A stretch of DNA of 64,000 nt from SCN-70-22 sp046327755 (GTDB lineage Bacteria; Gemmatimonadota; Gemmatimonadetes; Gemmatimonadales; Gemmatimonadaceae), in assembly GCA_046327755.1 (NCBI GenBank), contig JAXLXW010000007.1:62001-126000 (forward strand). Reading direction: 5' to 3'. Under the pieces are notes generated by a model. The model was not told the DNA's origin, ran no database searches, and saw only the letters and a program-made list of their open reading frames with translations. This document shows, piece after piece, positions 52,815 through 61,893 of the stretch; the first letter of the stretch is position 1, and each line of letters starts with the position of its first letter. The position numbers were made by a program, and so were the translations under genes.

Positions 52815-55079
52815 ATGCGTATGCGCCCGCCCACGCCACGTCACTTCCGTGCCGCCTTCGTCGCCGGACTCGCCACCAACCTCGTTGCCTGCAGCGGTGG
52901 CGGCGGAGGTGACGGGACGCGCGCCACGGCGCTCAGCTACGGCAACGTCGACGCGCAACGCCTCCTCGCCGCCGATTCACAGCCGGGACAGTGGATGTCG
53001 CTCGGGCGCACCTTCAAGGCTGAGCGCTTCTCTCCGCTCACGCAGCTGAACGACACCAACGCCACGCGCCTCGGCTTCGCGTGGGAGTACAGTGCACGCA
53101 CGCATCGCGGACGCGTGGAGCACGGGCAGGAGGCGACGCCGATCGTGGTCGACGGCGTGCTGTACGCCTCCGGGCCGTGGGGGACCGTGTACGCCGTCGA
53201 CGCGCGCACCGGCGCCGAGAAGTGGCGCTACGATCCCGAGGTGGACGGCAGCTACAATCGCCGCGCCTGCTGCGACGTAGTGAGTCGCGGGCTCGCCGTG
53301 TGGAAGGGGCGCATCTACGTCGCGACGATCGACGGCTACATGGTGGCGCTCGACGCCGCGACGGGGCAGGAGATCTGGAAGAAGGACACCTTCATCGATC
53401 GCGACTCGCGCTTCTACACGATTACCGGCGCGCCGCAGGTGGCGGGCAACGTCGTGGTGATCGGCAACAGTGGCGCCGAGTTCGGCGTGCGCGGGTATGT
53501 CACCGCGTACGACCTCGCGAGCGGCGCAGAGAAGTGGCGCTTCTTCACCGTCCCGGGCGACCCGGCGAAGGGACCGCCGGAGAACAAGGCGATGGAGGCC
53601 GCGCTCAAGACGTGGGGCCCCAAGACCGACTGGGCGTCGGGGCTCGGCGGGACGGTGTGGGGGGAGATGGCCTACGACCCCGAGCTCAACCTGCTGTATG
53701 TCGGGACGGGGAACAGCACGCCCTACTCCGGCTGGCATCGCGATCCGTCGCGCGGCGACAACCTCTATCTCGTCTCTATCCTCGCCATCAATCCCGACAA
53801 TGGCGAGTTGAAGTGGCACTACCAGCAGGTGCCGTGGGAGCTGTGGGACTACACGGCGACAGCGAACATCATCCTCGCCGACCTTACGATCGACGGGCGC
53901 CCGCGCAAGGTCCTGATGCAGGCGCCCAAGAACGGCGTCTACTACGTCCTCGATCGCGCCACGGGGGCGTTCATCTCGGGGAAGCCGTTCGTCTTCGCCA
54001 ACTGGCTCACGGGCTTCGATTCCGCGGGGCGCCCCAGGCTCAACCCGGCGGCGGTGTACGAGAAGGCCCCGGCGATGGTCTTCCCCACCCAGGCTGGGGG
54101 GCACAACTGGCAGCCCATGGCCTACAGTCCGAAAACAGGGCTCGCCTACATCCCGGCGCGCTTCCAGGGGATGCTCATGCTGGGCGAGCCGACGTACAAG
54201 TGGAGCAAGGGGCGCGCGAACATGGGGGCGGGGGCGCTGCTGGGCGATGTGCGCGACCAGGTGGGGCCGGAGCTTCGCGCGCTGTACGACGGGGCGATGA
54301 AGAAGAATCCGTCGCTCCCCTCGCCCGCGACGCAGGAAGTGCTGATGGCGTGGGATCCGGTGACGCAGACCGAGAAGTGGCGCGTCCCGATCGGTGACAT
54401 GGAGTGGTCCGGAGGCGGCGTGCTGACCACGGCGGGGAACCTGGTGATCCAGGGGACATCGTCCGGGCATCTGGTGGTGTATCGCGCCGACAACGGGAAG
54501 AAGCTGCACGACATCGACGTGGGGACGGGGATCATGGCCGCGCCCATCGCCTACGAAGTCGATGGTGCACAGTACGTCGCGGTGCTCGCCGGCTTCGGTG
54601 GCGCGCTGGCCCCGGCGTACCCCAAGAACTCCGCGCCGTACGCCTACCAGAACTACGGGCGCATCCTCGCCTTCAAGCTCGGCGGGGGGGCGGTGCCGCT
54701 CCCGCCAAAGCACTCGCCAGCCGCAACGCCGGAGCCGCCCACGCTCGCCTTCTACTCCGATTCGCTCGCCGATCGCGGGGCGGCGCTCTTCGGGACCACC
54801 TGCGCCTTTTGCCACGCCGGGCGCGGCGAGAAGCAGCTCAGCGCGTACCCTGACCTGCATCACCTCACGCCGCAGGTACACGCGGCCTTCGATTCCATCG
54901 TGACGGGCGGGAAGCTCAAGGCCAACGGGATGTCGAGCTTCGCCGACATCTTCTCGCCGGCGGATGTCCAGGCGATCCACGCGCACGTGCTGCGCGAGCA
55001 GCGTCGCCTGTGGGAGGAGGAGCGTGCGGCGGCCGGTGCGGTGAAGGGCGCCGCGCCGCGCATGGGGGTTCCGCACTGA
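52815..55079 (+). CDS. PQQ-dependent quinohaemoprotein alcohol dehydrogenase-like lipoprotein
   Basis: 754 residues from ATG 52815 (ATG 52821 possible). Leader ends ATNLVACSGG (lipobox). The eight-bladed propeller has repeated tryptophan-docking blades (GTVYAVDARTGAEKWRY, GYMVALDAATGQEIWKKD). The vicinal cysteine pair in RRACCDVV near 151 is the disulphide that caps PQQ in methanol/ethanol dehydrogenases. A C-terminal cytochrome c domain carries CAFCH near 664 and a probable axial Met in ANGMSSF. It oxidises alcohols or sugars and passes electrons through haem. The next gene starts inside its stop codon (TGATG). Confidence 0.88.
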   Translation: MRMRPPTPRHFRAAFVAGLATNLVACSGGGGGDGTRATALSYGNVDAQRLLAADSQPGQWMSLGRTFKAERFSPLTQLNDTNATRLGFAWEYSARTHRGRVEHGQEATPIVVDGVLYASGPWGTVYAVDARTGAEKWRYDPEVDGSYNRRACCDVVSRGLAVWKGRIYVATIDGYMVALDAATGQEIWKKDTFIDRDSRFYTITGAPQVAGNVVVIGNSGAEFGVRGYVTAYDLASGAEKWRFFTVPGDPAKGPPENKAMEAALKTWGPKTDWASGLGGTVWGEMAYDPELNLLYVGTGNSTPYSGWHRDPSRGDNLYLVSILAINPDNGELKWHYQQVPWELWDYTATANIILADLTIDGRPRKVLMQAPKNGVYYVLDRATGAFISGKPFVFANWLTGFDSAGRPRLNPAAVYEKAPAMVFPTQAGGHNWQPMAYSPKTGLAYIPARFQGMLMLGEPTYKWSKGRANMGAGALLGDVRDQVGPELRALYDGAMKKNPSLPSPATQEVLMAWDPVTQTEKWRVPIGDMEWSGGGVLTTAGNLVIQGTSSGHLVVYRADNGKKLHDIDVGTGIMAAPIAYEVDGAQYVAVLAGFGGALAPAYPKNSAPYAYQNYGRILAFKLGGGAVPLPPKHSPAATPEPPTLAFYSDSLADRGAALFGTTCAFCHAGRGEKQLSAYPDLHHLTPQVHAAFDSIVTGGKLKANGMSSFADIFSPADVQAIHAHVLREQRRLWEEERAAAGAVKGAAPRMGVPH

Positions 55080-56845
55080 TGCGCACGTATCTCACGAGGC
55101 ATTCGAGGCATATCGCTATGACCGAAACCCGTGCCGTCGCCGTTCGCCTCTTCGCGAGCGTCGCGACCATCGCCACGTCTGCGCTCGCGACCACGCCGGT
55201 GTGGGGGCAGACGGGCGCCACCACGCCCCCGCCAGCCGCCATCGATTCGATCTTCGCCCGCTACGACCACACCAACACGCCGGGGTGCGCGCTCGGGGTC
55301 TATCGCGACGAGCGCCTGGTGTACGGGCGTGGTTACGGCATGGCGGAGCTGAACCAGGGCGTACCCATCGGGACGGGGACGGTCTTCTACATCGCCTCGA
55401 CATCCAAGCAGTTCACGGCGGCGAGCATTGCGCTCCTCGCTGAGGAAGGGAAGCTCGCACTCACCGACCCGGTGCGGAAATGGGTCCCCGAGCTCCCCGC
55501 GTACGCGCAGCCCATCACGATCGCCAACCTCGTGCACCATACGAGCGGGATCCGTGACTACCTGGGACTGTGGGCGATGTCCGGGCGCAGCGTCGCGGAT
55601 GAGGTGCCGCAAGAGATGGCGCTCGACCTCATCGCTCGGCAGCGCGCGCTCGACTTCGCGCCGGGGACGCGCTACTCGTACTCGAACTCGGGCTACCTCC
55701 TGCTGGCCGAGATCGTGAAGCGCGCGAGCGGCAAGTCGCTGCGAGACTTCACCACCGAGCGGATCTTCGCCCCGCTTGGCATGTCGAGCACGCAGTTCCA
55801 CGACGACAACACGCGCATCGTGGCGCGGCGCGCCGAGGGGTATCAGCCCGACGGTCGTGGCAGCTTTCGGATCGTGCGCACCTCCTTCGCACTGGTGGGC
55901 GACGGTGGACTGCTCACGACCGTCGAGGACCTGCTGAAGTGGGACGCCAACTTCTACCACAACCGGCTGGGGAAGGGCGACCCCGCGCTCATCGCACAGC
56001 TCGTGACGCCCGAGCCCGCGCCGCTCGCGAACGGGAAGGCGCAGACGTACGCCTTCGGCTTGATGCCGGGGAACTACCGCGGGCTCCCGATCGTGGAGCA
56101 CGGCGGCGCCTTCATCGGCTTCCGCGCGCAGCTGCTGCGCTTCCCGGGTGAACACCTCTCGATCGCCGTCCTCTGCAACGACTATACGGCGCAGCCCGAG
56201 GCGATGGCGCGGCAGGTCGCGGATCGCTTCCTCGCCACGCGCTTCGCCGCCGTCGCGCCGTCGGCACCGGCAGCTGCACCGGGAGCGTCGGCTCCTCCCG
56301 CAGTCACGCCCGCCACCGAGGTCCTCGATCGCTGGGTGGGGCGCTACGAAGTGCTTCCCGGCATCGTGGCGACGATCGCCCGCGAGGGGGCGGCGCTGTC
56401 GATGACGCTCATGGGGCAGCGCCTCCCGCTGCGCGCCACCTCCGACTCGACGTTCGTCGCCCCGACCTCGCCTGAACCGGCGACCTTCGCGCGTACGACG
56501 GGGGGCGTCACGATGCTCGTTCCGCAGTTCGACATGCCGGCTCCCGCACCGCGACTCGCGCCGTTGGAGGCGCTGGCACCGGCAGGTGCGGCGGCGTACA
56601 CCGGCCGCTACACCAGTACGGAGCTCGACACCTGGGGGACCATCCGCACCGAGGGGAGTGCGTTGCAGCTGCGCTTGCGATACGGCGACTGGATGGTGCT
56701 CGACCCCGTGGCGCGCGACGTCTACACCGTGCGCGGCGCCGGCGCTCGTGTCGCCTTCACGCGCGACGCTCGCGGCTCGATTCGCGGCTTCCACGTGAGC
56801 GCGGCGCGCACGAACAACCTCGTCTTCGAGCGTGATCGCTCATGA
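55079..56845 (+). CDS. Exported serine hydrolase, beta-lactamase/PBP-like, coupled to quinoprotein
   Basis: 588 residues from ATG 55079, which overlaps the upstream TGA; ATG 55118 would give a tighter signal peptide (RLFASVATIATSALATTPVWG). Motifs: S107-T-S-K110 (SxxK), YSNSG (YxN) and a late EHGGAF box. An Ala/Pro linker (about 395-420) leads to a ~170-residue beta-barrel tail of the lipocalin-like kind often seen after this fold. Related to the gene at 2277. Likely a periplasmic D-amino peptidase or esterase; link with the dehydrogenase is by position only. Confidence 0.85.
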   Translation: MRTYLTRHSRHIAMTETRAVAVRLFASVATIATSALATTPVWGQTGATTPPPAAIDSIFARYDHTNTPGCALGVYRDERLVYGRGYGMAELNQGVPIGTGTVFYIASTSKQFTAASIALLAEEGKLALTDPVRKWVPELPAYAQPITIANLVHHTSGIRDYLGLWAMSGRSVADEVPQEMALDLIARQRALDFAPGTRYSYSNSGYLLLAEIVKRASGKSLRDFTTERIFAPLGMSSTQFHDDNTRIVARRAEGYQPDGRGSFRIVRTSFALVGDGGLLTTVEDLLKWDANFYHNRLGKGDPALIAQLVTPEPAPLANGKAQTYAFGLMPGNYRGLPIVEHGGAFIGFRAQLLRFPGEHLSIAVLCNDYTAQPEAMARQVADRFLATRFAAVAPSAPAAAPGASAPPAVTPATEVLDRWVGRYEVLPGIVATIAREGAALSMTLMGQRLPLRATSDSTFVAPTSPEPATFARTTGGVTMLVPQFDMPAPAPRLAPLEALAPAGAAAYTGRYTSTELDTWGTIRTEGSALQLRLRYGDWMVLDPVARDVYTVRGAGARVAFTRDARGSIRGFHVSAARTNNLVFERDRS

Positions 56846-56970
56846 ACTTCGATGAACGGCACGTGAACGGTGTGAGCACTCTAATTGAAAAGTCGTGAGG
56901 ATCGACTAGCGAGTACCAACGCGTGCGTGGCAGTATTGCCTCGATCCAAACAAAGCCGTAGAGAGTCGTT
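56846..56970 (+). promoter_or_regulatory. AT-richer promoter candidate for GNAT gene
   Basis: This gap is clearly less GC-rich than its surroundings and contains TGAAC direct repeats (56848-56872 region) and TTGAAA (56885-56890), with TAGCGA 16 bp further as a weak -10. The downstream GNAT begins at 56971 with GAGAG upstream. Confidence 0.35.
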
Positions 56971-57696
56971 ATGCACGCACAGAGACCCGGAGCGTCCTTC
57001 TCCGGATCGCACGTTACCGCTCCTGTCGGATCGCCTGTCGATGATCGCTCGGCGCCGCGCCCCGTTCACTGCATCCTGGAAGGGAAATACGGCCGGCTGC
57101 GGCCGATCGAGCCGGCACGCGACGCCGAGCGGCTCTATCGACTTTCGCACGGCGAGACGCGTCAGGCGTTGTGGGCCTATCTCTCCAGCGGCCCCTTCGC
57201 CACGCCCTCCGATTTCGAGGGGCACGTCTCCAGCATCGCCGCTTCCACCACCGACACGGTGTACTGGGCGATTGCCGACGCGACCGACGCCGCCGTTGGA
57301 TGGCTCTCGCTCATGCGCATCGAGCCGCGCCACCGCGTGATTGAAGTCGGCAACATCCTGTACACGCCACTCCTGCAGCGCACGCGCCTGGCAACCGAGG
57401 CGCAGTTCCTCATCGCGCGCCACGTCTTCGAGGACCTGGGCTACCGGCGATTCGAGTGGAAGTGCAACGACCTCAACGCGCCTTCGCGCCGCGCCGCCGT
57501 GCGCTTCGGCTTCTCGTACGAAGGGCGCTTCCGCCAGCACATGATCATCAAGGGGCGCAATCGCGACACGGCGTGGTACGCGATGCTCGACCACGAGTGG
57601 CCCGAGTGCAAGGCGAACTACGAGCGCTGGCTCGCCCCCGGCAACTTCGATGAGAACGGGCGACAACGGACCAAGCTGAACCCCATCCTGTCGTAG
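56971..57696 (+). CDS. RimJ/RimL-type GNAT acetyltransferase
   Basis: 241 residues. After a ~35-residue leader the GNAT fold starts at GRLRPIEPARDAERLYRL. It includes the EVGNILYTPLLQRTRLATEA acetyl-CoA-loop region and the family-typical RFEWKCNDLNAPSRRAAVRFGF segment, followed by GRFRQHMIIKGRNRDTAWYAML. This is the pattern of YdaF/RimL-like protein or small-molecule acetyltransferases (DUF-type, often annotated as GNAT with long C-tail). Substrate unknown, cytoplasmic. An in-frame later start is possible. Confidence 0.87.
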   Translation: MHAQRPGASFSGSHVTAPVGSPVDDRSAPRPVHCILEGKYGRLRPIEPARDAERLYRLSHGETRQALWAYLSSGPFATPSDFEGHVSSIAASTTDTVYWAIADATDAAVGWLSLMRIEPRHRVIEVGNILYTPLLQRTRLATEAQFLIARHVFEDLGYRRFEWKCNDLNAPSRRAAVRFGFSYEGRFRQHMIIKGRNRDTAWYAMLDHEWPECKANYERWLAPGNFDENGRQRTKLNPILS

Positions 57697-57750
57697 CGGG
57701 GCGCGCGGGAGTATCGTCGCACACCTCGTCCCATACTCCGGAGCCCCTCG

Positions 57751-58209
57751 ATGTCGCGACTCTTCGTTGTCCCTGCGTTGCTGGTTGCCTTCGTCGCCGG
57801 CAGTCGCCTCTCCAGTGGCGCAGCGCCGGCGCCCGCTTCTGCTTCGCGCAACACCGCGGCAGCAGCAACCGCGGCGCCTCGCGTCTTCGAGATCCGCACC
57901 TACACCACCTTTCCCGGCCGCCTCGACGCGCTCAACGCGCGCTTCCGCAACCACACCATGCGGATCTTCGAGAAGCACGGGATGATGAACATCGGCTACT
58001 GGATCCCGCAGGACGCACCGCGCAAGGACAACACGCTCATCTACATCATCGCCCACGAAAGCCGTGCGCAGGCCGAGAAGAACTGGGACGCCTTCGGCAA
58101 GGATCCCGAGTGGTCGCGCGTCGCGGCGGAGTCGGAGAAGGATGGGAAGATCGTCGAGAAGATCGAGAGCGTCTTCGTGAACGCGACCGACTACTCGCCG
58201 ATCAAGTGA
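57751..58209 (+). CDS. Exported NIPSNAP-family protein
   Basis: 152 residues with GGAG before ATG 57751. The signal-like leader runs to about residue 25 (RLFVVPALLVAFVAGSRL). The mature part matches NIPSNAP: VFEIRTYTTFPGRLDALNARF, FEKHGMMNIGYWIP, NTLIYIIAHESRAQAEKNWDAF and PEWSRVAAES. It is a ferredoxin-like alpha/beta-barrel dimer in known structures; function in bacteria is not established. 54 bases after the GNAT stop, so possibly co-transcribed. Confidence 0.88.
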   Translation: MSRLFVVPALLVAFVAGSRLSSGAAPAPASASRNTAAAATAAPRVFEIRTYTTFPGRLDALNARFRNHTMRIFEKHGMMNIGYWIPQDAPRKDNTLIYIIAHESRAQAEKNWDAFGKDPEWSRVAAESEKDGKIVEKIESVFVNATDYSPIK

Positions 58210-58213
58210 CAGC

Positions 58214-58240
58214 GGCGGGAGAGCGGTTCGCTCTCCCGCC
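58214..58240 (+). terminator. Terminator hairpin after NIPSNAP gene
   Basis: GGCGGGAGAGC/GCTCTCCCGCC, perfect 11-bp stem with a GGTTC loop, beginning 5 bases after the stop. Confidence 0.6.
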
Positions 58241-58297
58241 CGCGCCTCTCAGCCCGCGCCCGCGATCCCGGGGCGTTGCAGCCGCAACGTGTGGCAC

Positions 58298-58480
58298 CTA
58301 CCGCGGCCGCTTGGTCGTGATCACGATCACGCCATTGGCGCCGCGCCCTCCGTACAGCGCGGTCTCGGCGGGATTCCGGAGCACGTCGATACGGGCGATC
58401 GTCGACGGTTCGATGATGTCGAGGCCGCGACGGGGATCGACCTCCAATTCACGCTGGCATGGCGACGCCTGACCGCCGGT
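58298..58480 (-). pseudogene. TonB-receptor plug-domain fragment (remnant or stand-alone mini-plug)
   Basis: The frame reads minus from ATG 58480, or 58540 if extended, to a stop at 58298. About 60 residues match only the end of a TonB plug: LDIIEPSTIARIDVLR, then NPAETALYGGRGANGVIVITTKRP. There is no signal peptide, no regulatory domain and no barrel, and a terminator hairpin overlaps the upstream end. It is most simply a remnant of a deleted receptor, but short plug-only proteins exist in this phylum, so it may be expressed. The remaining bases of the 58210-58601 gap hold only the two hairpins. Confidence 0.55.
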
Positions 58481-58539
58481 CATTGCGGCTGAGGGGTATC
58501 GACACAGATCCACTCGCCGGCACGTGTCGCACAAACGCA

Positions 58540-58566
58540 ACGAGGGGGCCTCCGCGGCCCCCTCGT
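58540..58566 (-). terminator. Terminator hairpin after second sortilin-like gene
   Basis: ACGAGGGGGCC/GGCCCCCTCGT, 11-bp perfect stem with a 5-nt loop, 36 bases past the stop at 58602. On the minus strand it is followed by TGCGTTTGTG. Confidence 0.6.
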
Positions 58567-58601
58567 CGTCTCTGCATGCCTAACAGTCAGCCCCGGCGTT
58601 C

Positions 58602-61600
58602 CTACATCGTCGTAAACCGCCCCAGGTACTTCCGCACCCGCTCCAGCGCATCGCGCAGCTCGACGGCCAGCTCCTTCCCCAGCTTCGCCTGCTCGCCGGT
58701 CGGCGCCGAGTTTCCCTGGCCAACGTTCCGCAGCAGCGCGCCGATGCGCTCGCTGATGCGCGGGCCCCCGGTCCACTGCGGCGCCGTCGCCGGCTTGGCC
58801 AGGATGTCGAGCAGCGTGTCCACCTGCGCGATTTCCCCGGCGAGGAGCTTCGCCGCCGCCGCCCCCGATCCCTCGGGAATCGCCAGCGCCGCGCGACGCT
58901 TGGCCTCCAGCTCCGCCTTGCGCCCGTCGAGCGCGCGCAGCGTGTCGTTGGCCAGCGAGAGCAGGTCGCGCAGTTCGTTCGCCACCACGAACTGCTGCTT
59001 GAGTGCGTCGAGCGTGGTGTTCGACGTCGGGTCGACGCGCACGTTCACCGGCTGCTCCAGCACCTCGCTCCCCACCGTCAGCCGCACGACGTAGCGGCCC
59101 GGCAGAGCCCGCGGCCCACTCGGCGCGCCGAACAGCCGCGCCGCCATCTCCTCGAAGTCCTCCGTCCCGCTGCTGGGCGCTGCGGCGCGGCGCGGACGCG
59201 CCGGCTCGTAGCCCAGGTCCCACGACGTCGTGTTGATCCCCGCCTCACGCGGGACGCGGGCGAGGGTGCGCACGACCTTGTTGTCGCCGTCGAGGATCTC
59301 GAGCTTCACCGGCGTCTCCGGCGCGGGACGCGTGCGCAGCGAATAGCGGATGATCGCGCCATAGGGCGGGTTGGGCCCCATGAAGAGCGCGTTGCCGAGC
59401 GATCCCTTGTTCTGCTTGGTGGCGAAGCGCGTGGCCGTGCGCATGGCAAAGAGGTGCGCCGGCTTCGCCGCTGCGGCGGCGAGCTCCTGGATCGCCGAGG
59501 CGTCGTCGAGGATCCAGACGCCGCGCCCGTGCGTGGCGACGATGAGGTCGTTCTCGCGCTTGTGCACCAGCACCTCGTGCACCGGGACCACCGGAAGGTT
59601 GCCGCCTAACCGGAACCAGTCGTTCCCCCCGGTCACGCTCACGAAGAGCCCCGTCTCCGTCCCCGCGTAGAGCACCTGTGGATTCTTCGGGTCCTCGCGC
59701 AGCACCTGGAGATACGCTCCCTCGGGGAGGTTGCCGGCGATGCTCGTCCACGTCGCGCCGCAGTCCGTCGTCCTGAAGGCGTACGGCTTGAGGTCGTCCA
59801 TGAACTTGCGCTCGAACGTCGCGTAGGCGGTGCAGGCCGCCGTGCGGCTCGCCTCGATGTGCGACACGACCGCCTCCGGCCCCACGCCGGGGACGTTCTT
59901 GTCGACGCGCGTCCAGGTGGCGCCGTCGTCCTTCGTCACCTGCAGGTTCCCGTCATCGAGCCCCGCCCAGATGATCCCCTTCTGCACGGGAGACTCGGCG
60001 ATGGAGTACATCGTGTTGTAGAACTCGGCCGTGGTGGCCTCGAGCATCGCCGGGCCGCCGGCCCAGCCGTGACGCGTGGTGTCGTTCTTGGAGAGGTCCG
60101 GCGAGATCGCCTGCCACGTCGCGCCGAAGTCCTTCGAGCGGAAGATGACCTGCGAGCCGAAGTAGATCGTCTTCGCGTCGTGCGGCGAGGCGACGATGGG
60201 GGCGTTCCAGTTGAAGCGGTACTTGAGGTCGTTCACCGGGCCGCCGTCGTTGCGGCGCGGCTGCGGCGAGATGTCTTCCTGCTCCCGCGTCTTCATCTGC
60301 GTGCGGAAGATCATCCCCCCCTGGCTGTCGGTGATGATCCAGTCCGGGTCGTCGGGGTGCGACGTCTGGTAGTAGCCGTCGCCGTACGAGACCAGGTTCC
60401 AGTCGTCGACCAGGATGCCTAACGGGTCACGGGTGCGGCTGGGGCCAAGCCAGTTGCCGTTGTCCTGCAGGCCCCCGCCCACGTAGTAGAACGGCTCGCG
60501 GTTGTCGGCGTGCAGCTGGTAGAACTGCGCCAGCGCGAACTGGTTGGGGAAGCGCCACGTCTCGCCGCGGTCGCGCGACTCGGCGATCCCGCCGTCGTTG
60601 GTGTTCCAGATGCGCGACGGGTCGGTGGGGTCGATCCAGAGCGAGTGATGGTCGCCGTGCACCGTCACCGCGATGGGGCGGAAGTTGCGCCCGCCGTCGA
60701 TGGAGACCGAGAGGTTGCAGGCGATCGAGTAGACGCGGTCGGCGTTCTGCGGATCGACGCGCAGGTCGGAGTAGTAGTAGCCGCGGCAGATGGTGCGCGC
60801 GTCGTCGCTCGTCTTGGTCCACGTCTCGCCGTAGTTGTCGCTGCGAAAGACGAAGCCCTGCTGCGACTCGGTGATGGCGTAGACGACGTTCGGCGACGAC
60901 GGGGCGACCTTCACCCCGACGCGCCCCAGCAGCTTGGGCAGCCCGCCGCCGAGCTTCTTCCACGTCGCGCCGCCGTCGACCGACTTGAAGATGCCGCCGT
61001 CCTCGGAGCCGGAGGTGAACGTCCACTGCTTGCGGTCGAAGCGCCACATCACCGCGTAGACGATGTTGGGGTTGTTCGGGTCGACGTCGAGGTCGGCGCA
61101 CCCGTGCTTGTCGTCGACGTAGAGCGCCTTGGTCCATGTGGCGCCGGCATCGTGCGAGACAAAAACGCCGCGTTCGGGGCTCGGCCCCGCCATGTGTCCC
61201 GTGGCGCAGGCGAAGACGGTGCGCGGGTCGTTGGGGCTCACCTCCACGCGCGCGATGTGCCGCGTGTCGCCCAGCCCGATGAAGCGCCACGAACGTCCGC
61301 CGTCGGTCGACTTGTACATCCCGCGCCCGAACGAGACCGAGTTGCGCAGGTTGGCCTCGCCGGTGCCGACGTAGATCACGTCGGGGTTCCCGGGTTCGAG
61401 GGCGAGGTCGCCGATGGAGAGCGTCGGCTGCTTGTCGAAGAGCGGGGCCCAGGTGGTGCCGCCGTTGGTCGTCTTCCAGACGCCGCCGGCCGCGGTCCCG
61501 ACGTAGACGATGTCCGGGTTGCCCGGGACCCCTTCGACGTCGGTCGAGCGCCCCATCATGTTGGCGGGGCCGATGTTGCGGAACGTGAGGCGGGCGAGGG

Positions 61601-61727
61601 CGGTGGTGTCGACGGCCGCTTTCGTGGCAACCGGCGTCGCCGGCGCACGTTGCGCGTGCAACGCGAGCGCGGGGAATGCGGTCGCGACGGCGAGACTGAC
61701 GCCGCGCGCGAGTCGCGACGTGTGCAT
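58602..61727 (-). CDS. Second giant sortilin/BNR-repeat propeller protein, exported
   Basis: 1041 residues from ATG 61727; ATG 61748 is an alternative. Signal: MHTSRLARGVSLAVATAFPA to LHAQ. Opening blades closely resemble those of the protein at 6834 (LTFRNIGPANMMGRSTDVEG; IVYVGTAAGGVWKTTNGGTT), and Asp-box motifs recur (STDGGRSW, SVDGGATW). The C-terminal quarter changes to a helical, charged segment (ANDTLRALDGRKAELEAKRR) after a beta-sandwich (VRLTVGSEVLEQPVNVRVDP). It lacks the long Gly-rich linkers of its paralogue. Probably a periplasmic or surface binding protein; enzyme activity is not supported by visible catalytic residues. Confidence 0.85.
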   Translation of the reverse strand: MHTSRLARGVSLAVATAFPALALHAQRAPATPVATKAAVDTTALARLTFRNIGPANMMGRSTDVEGVPGNPDIVYVGTAAGGVWKTTNGGTTWAPLFDKQPTLSIGDLALEPGNPDVIYVGTGEANLRNSVSFGRGMYKSTDGGRSWRFIGLGDTRHIARVEVSPNDPRTVFACATGHMAGPSPERGVFVSHDAGATWTKALYVDDKHGCADLDVDPNNPNIVYAVMWRFDRKQWTFTSGSEDGGIFKSVDGGATWKKLGGGLPKLLGRVGVKVAPSSPNVVYAITESQQGFVFRSDNYGETWTKTSDDARTICRGYYYSDLRVDPQNADRVYSIACNLSVSIDGGRNFRPIAVTVHGDHHSLWIDPTDPSRIWNTNDGGIAESRDRGETWRFPNQFALAQFYQLHADNREPFYYVGGGLQDNGNWLGPSRTRDPLGILVDDWNLVSYGDGYYQTSHPDDPDWIITDSQGGMIFRTQMKTREQEDISPQPRRNDGGPVNDLKYRFNWNAPIVASPHDAKTIYFGSQVIFRSKDFGATWQAISPDLSKNDTTRHGWAGGPAMLEATTAEFYNTMYSIAESPVQKGIIWAGLDDGNLQVTKDDGATWTRVDKNVPGVGPEAVVSHIEASRTAACTAYATFERKFMDDLKPYAFRTTDCGATWTSIAGNLPEGAYLQVLREDPKNPQVLYAGTETGLFVSVTGGNDWFRLGGNLPVVPVHEVLVHKRENDLIVATHGRGVWILDDASAIQELAAAAAKPAHLFAMRTATRFATKQNKGSLGNALFMGPNPPYGAIIRYSLRTRPAPETPVKLEILDGDNKVVRTLARVPREAGINTTSWDLGYEPARPRRAAAPSSGTEDFEEMAARLFGAPSGPRALPGRYVVRLTVGSEVLEQPVNVRVDPTSNTTLDALKQQFVVANELRDLLSLANDTLRALDGRKAELEAKRRAALAIPEGSGAAAAKLLAGEIAQVDTLLDILAKPATAPQWTGGPRISERIGALLRNVGQGNSAPTGEQAKLGKELAVELRDALERVRKYLGRFTTM

Positions 61728-61893
61728 GAGACGGAAGTGGGATCGCATGGGACGCTGGGAGATCGGGAAGGCGACAGACTGCGACGATGCCCGGCGCGTG
61801 ACGCCGTCGCAAGTCTCAATACGCGCAGGCACACGATGGTCGCTGCGCGATCCCCGCGTTATCGTGCGTTCACCCTTCAACCCTGAACATTGG

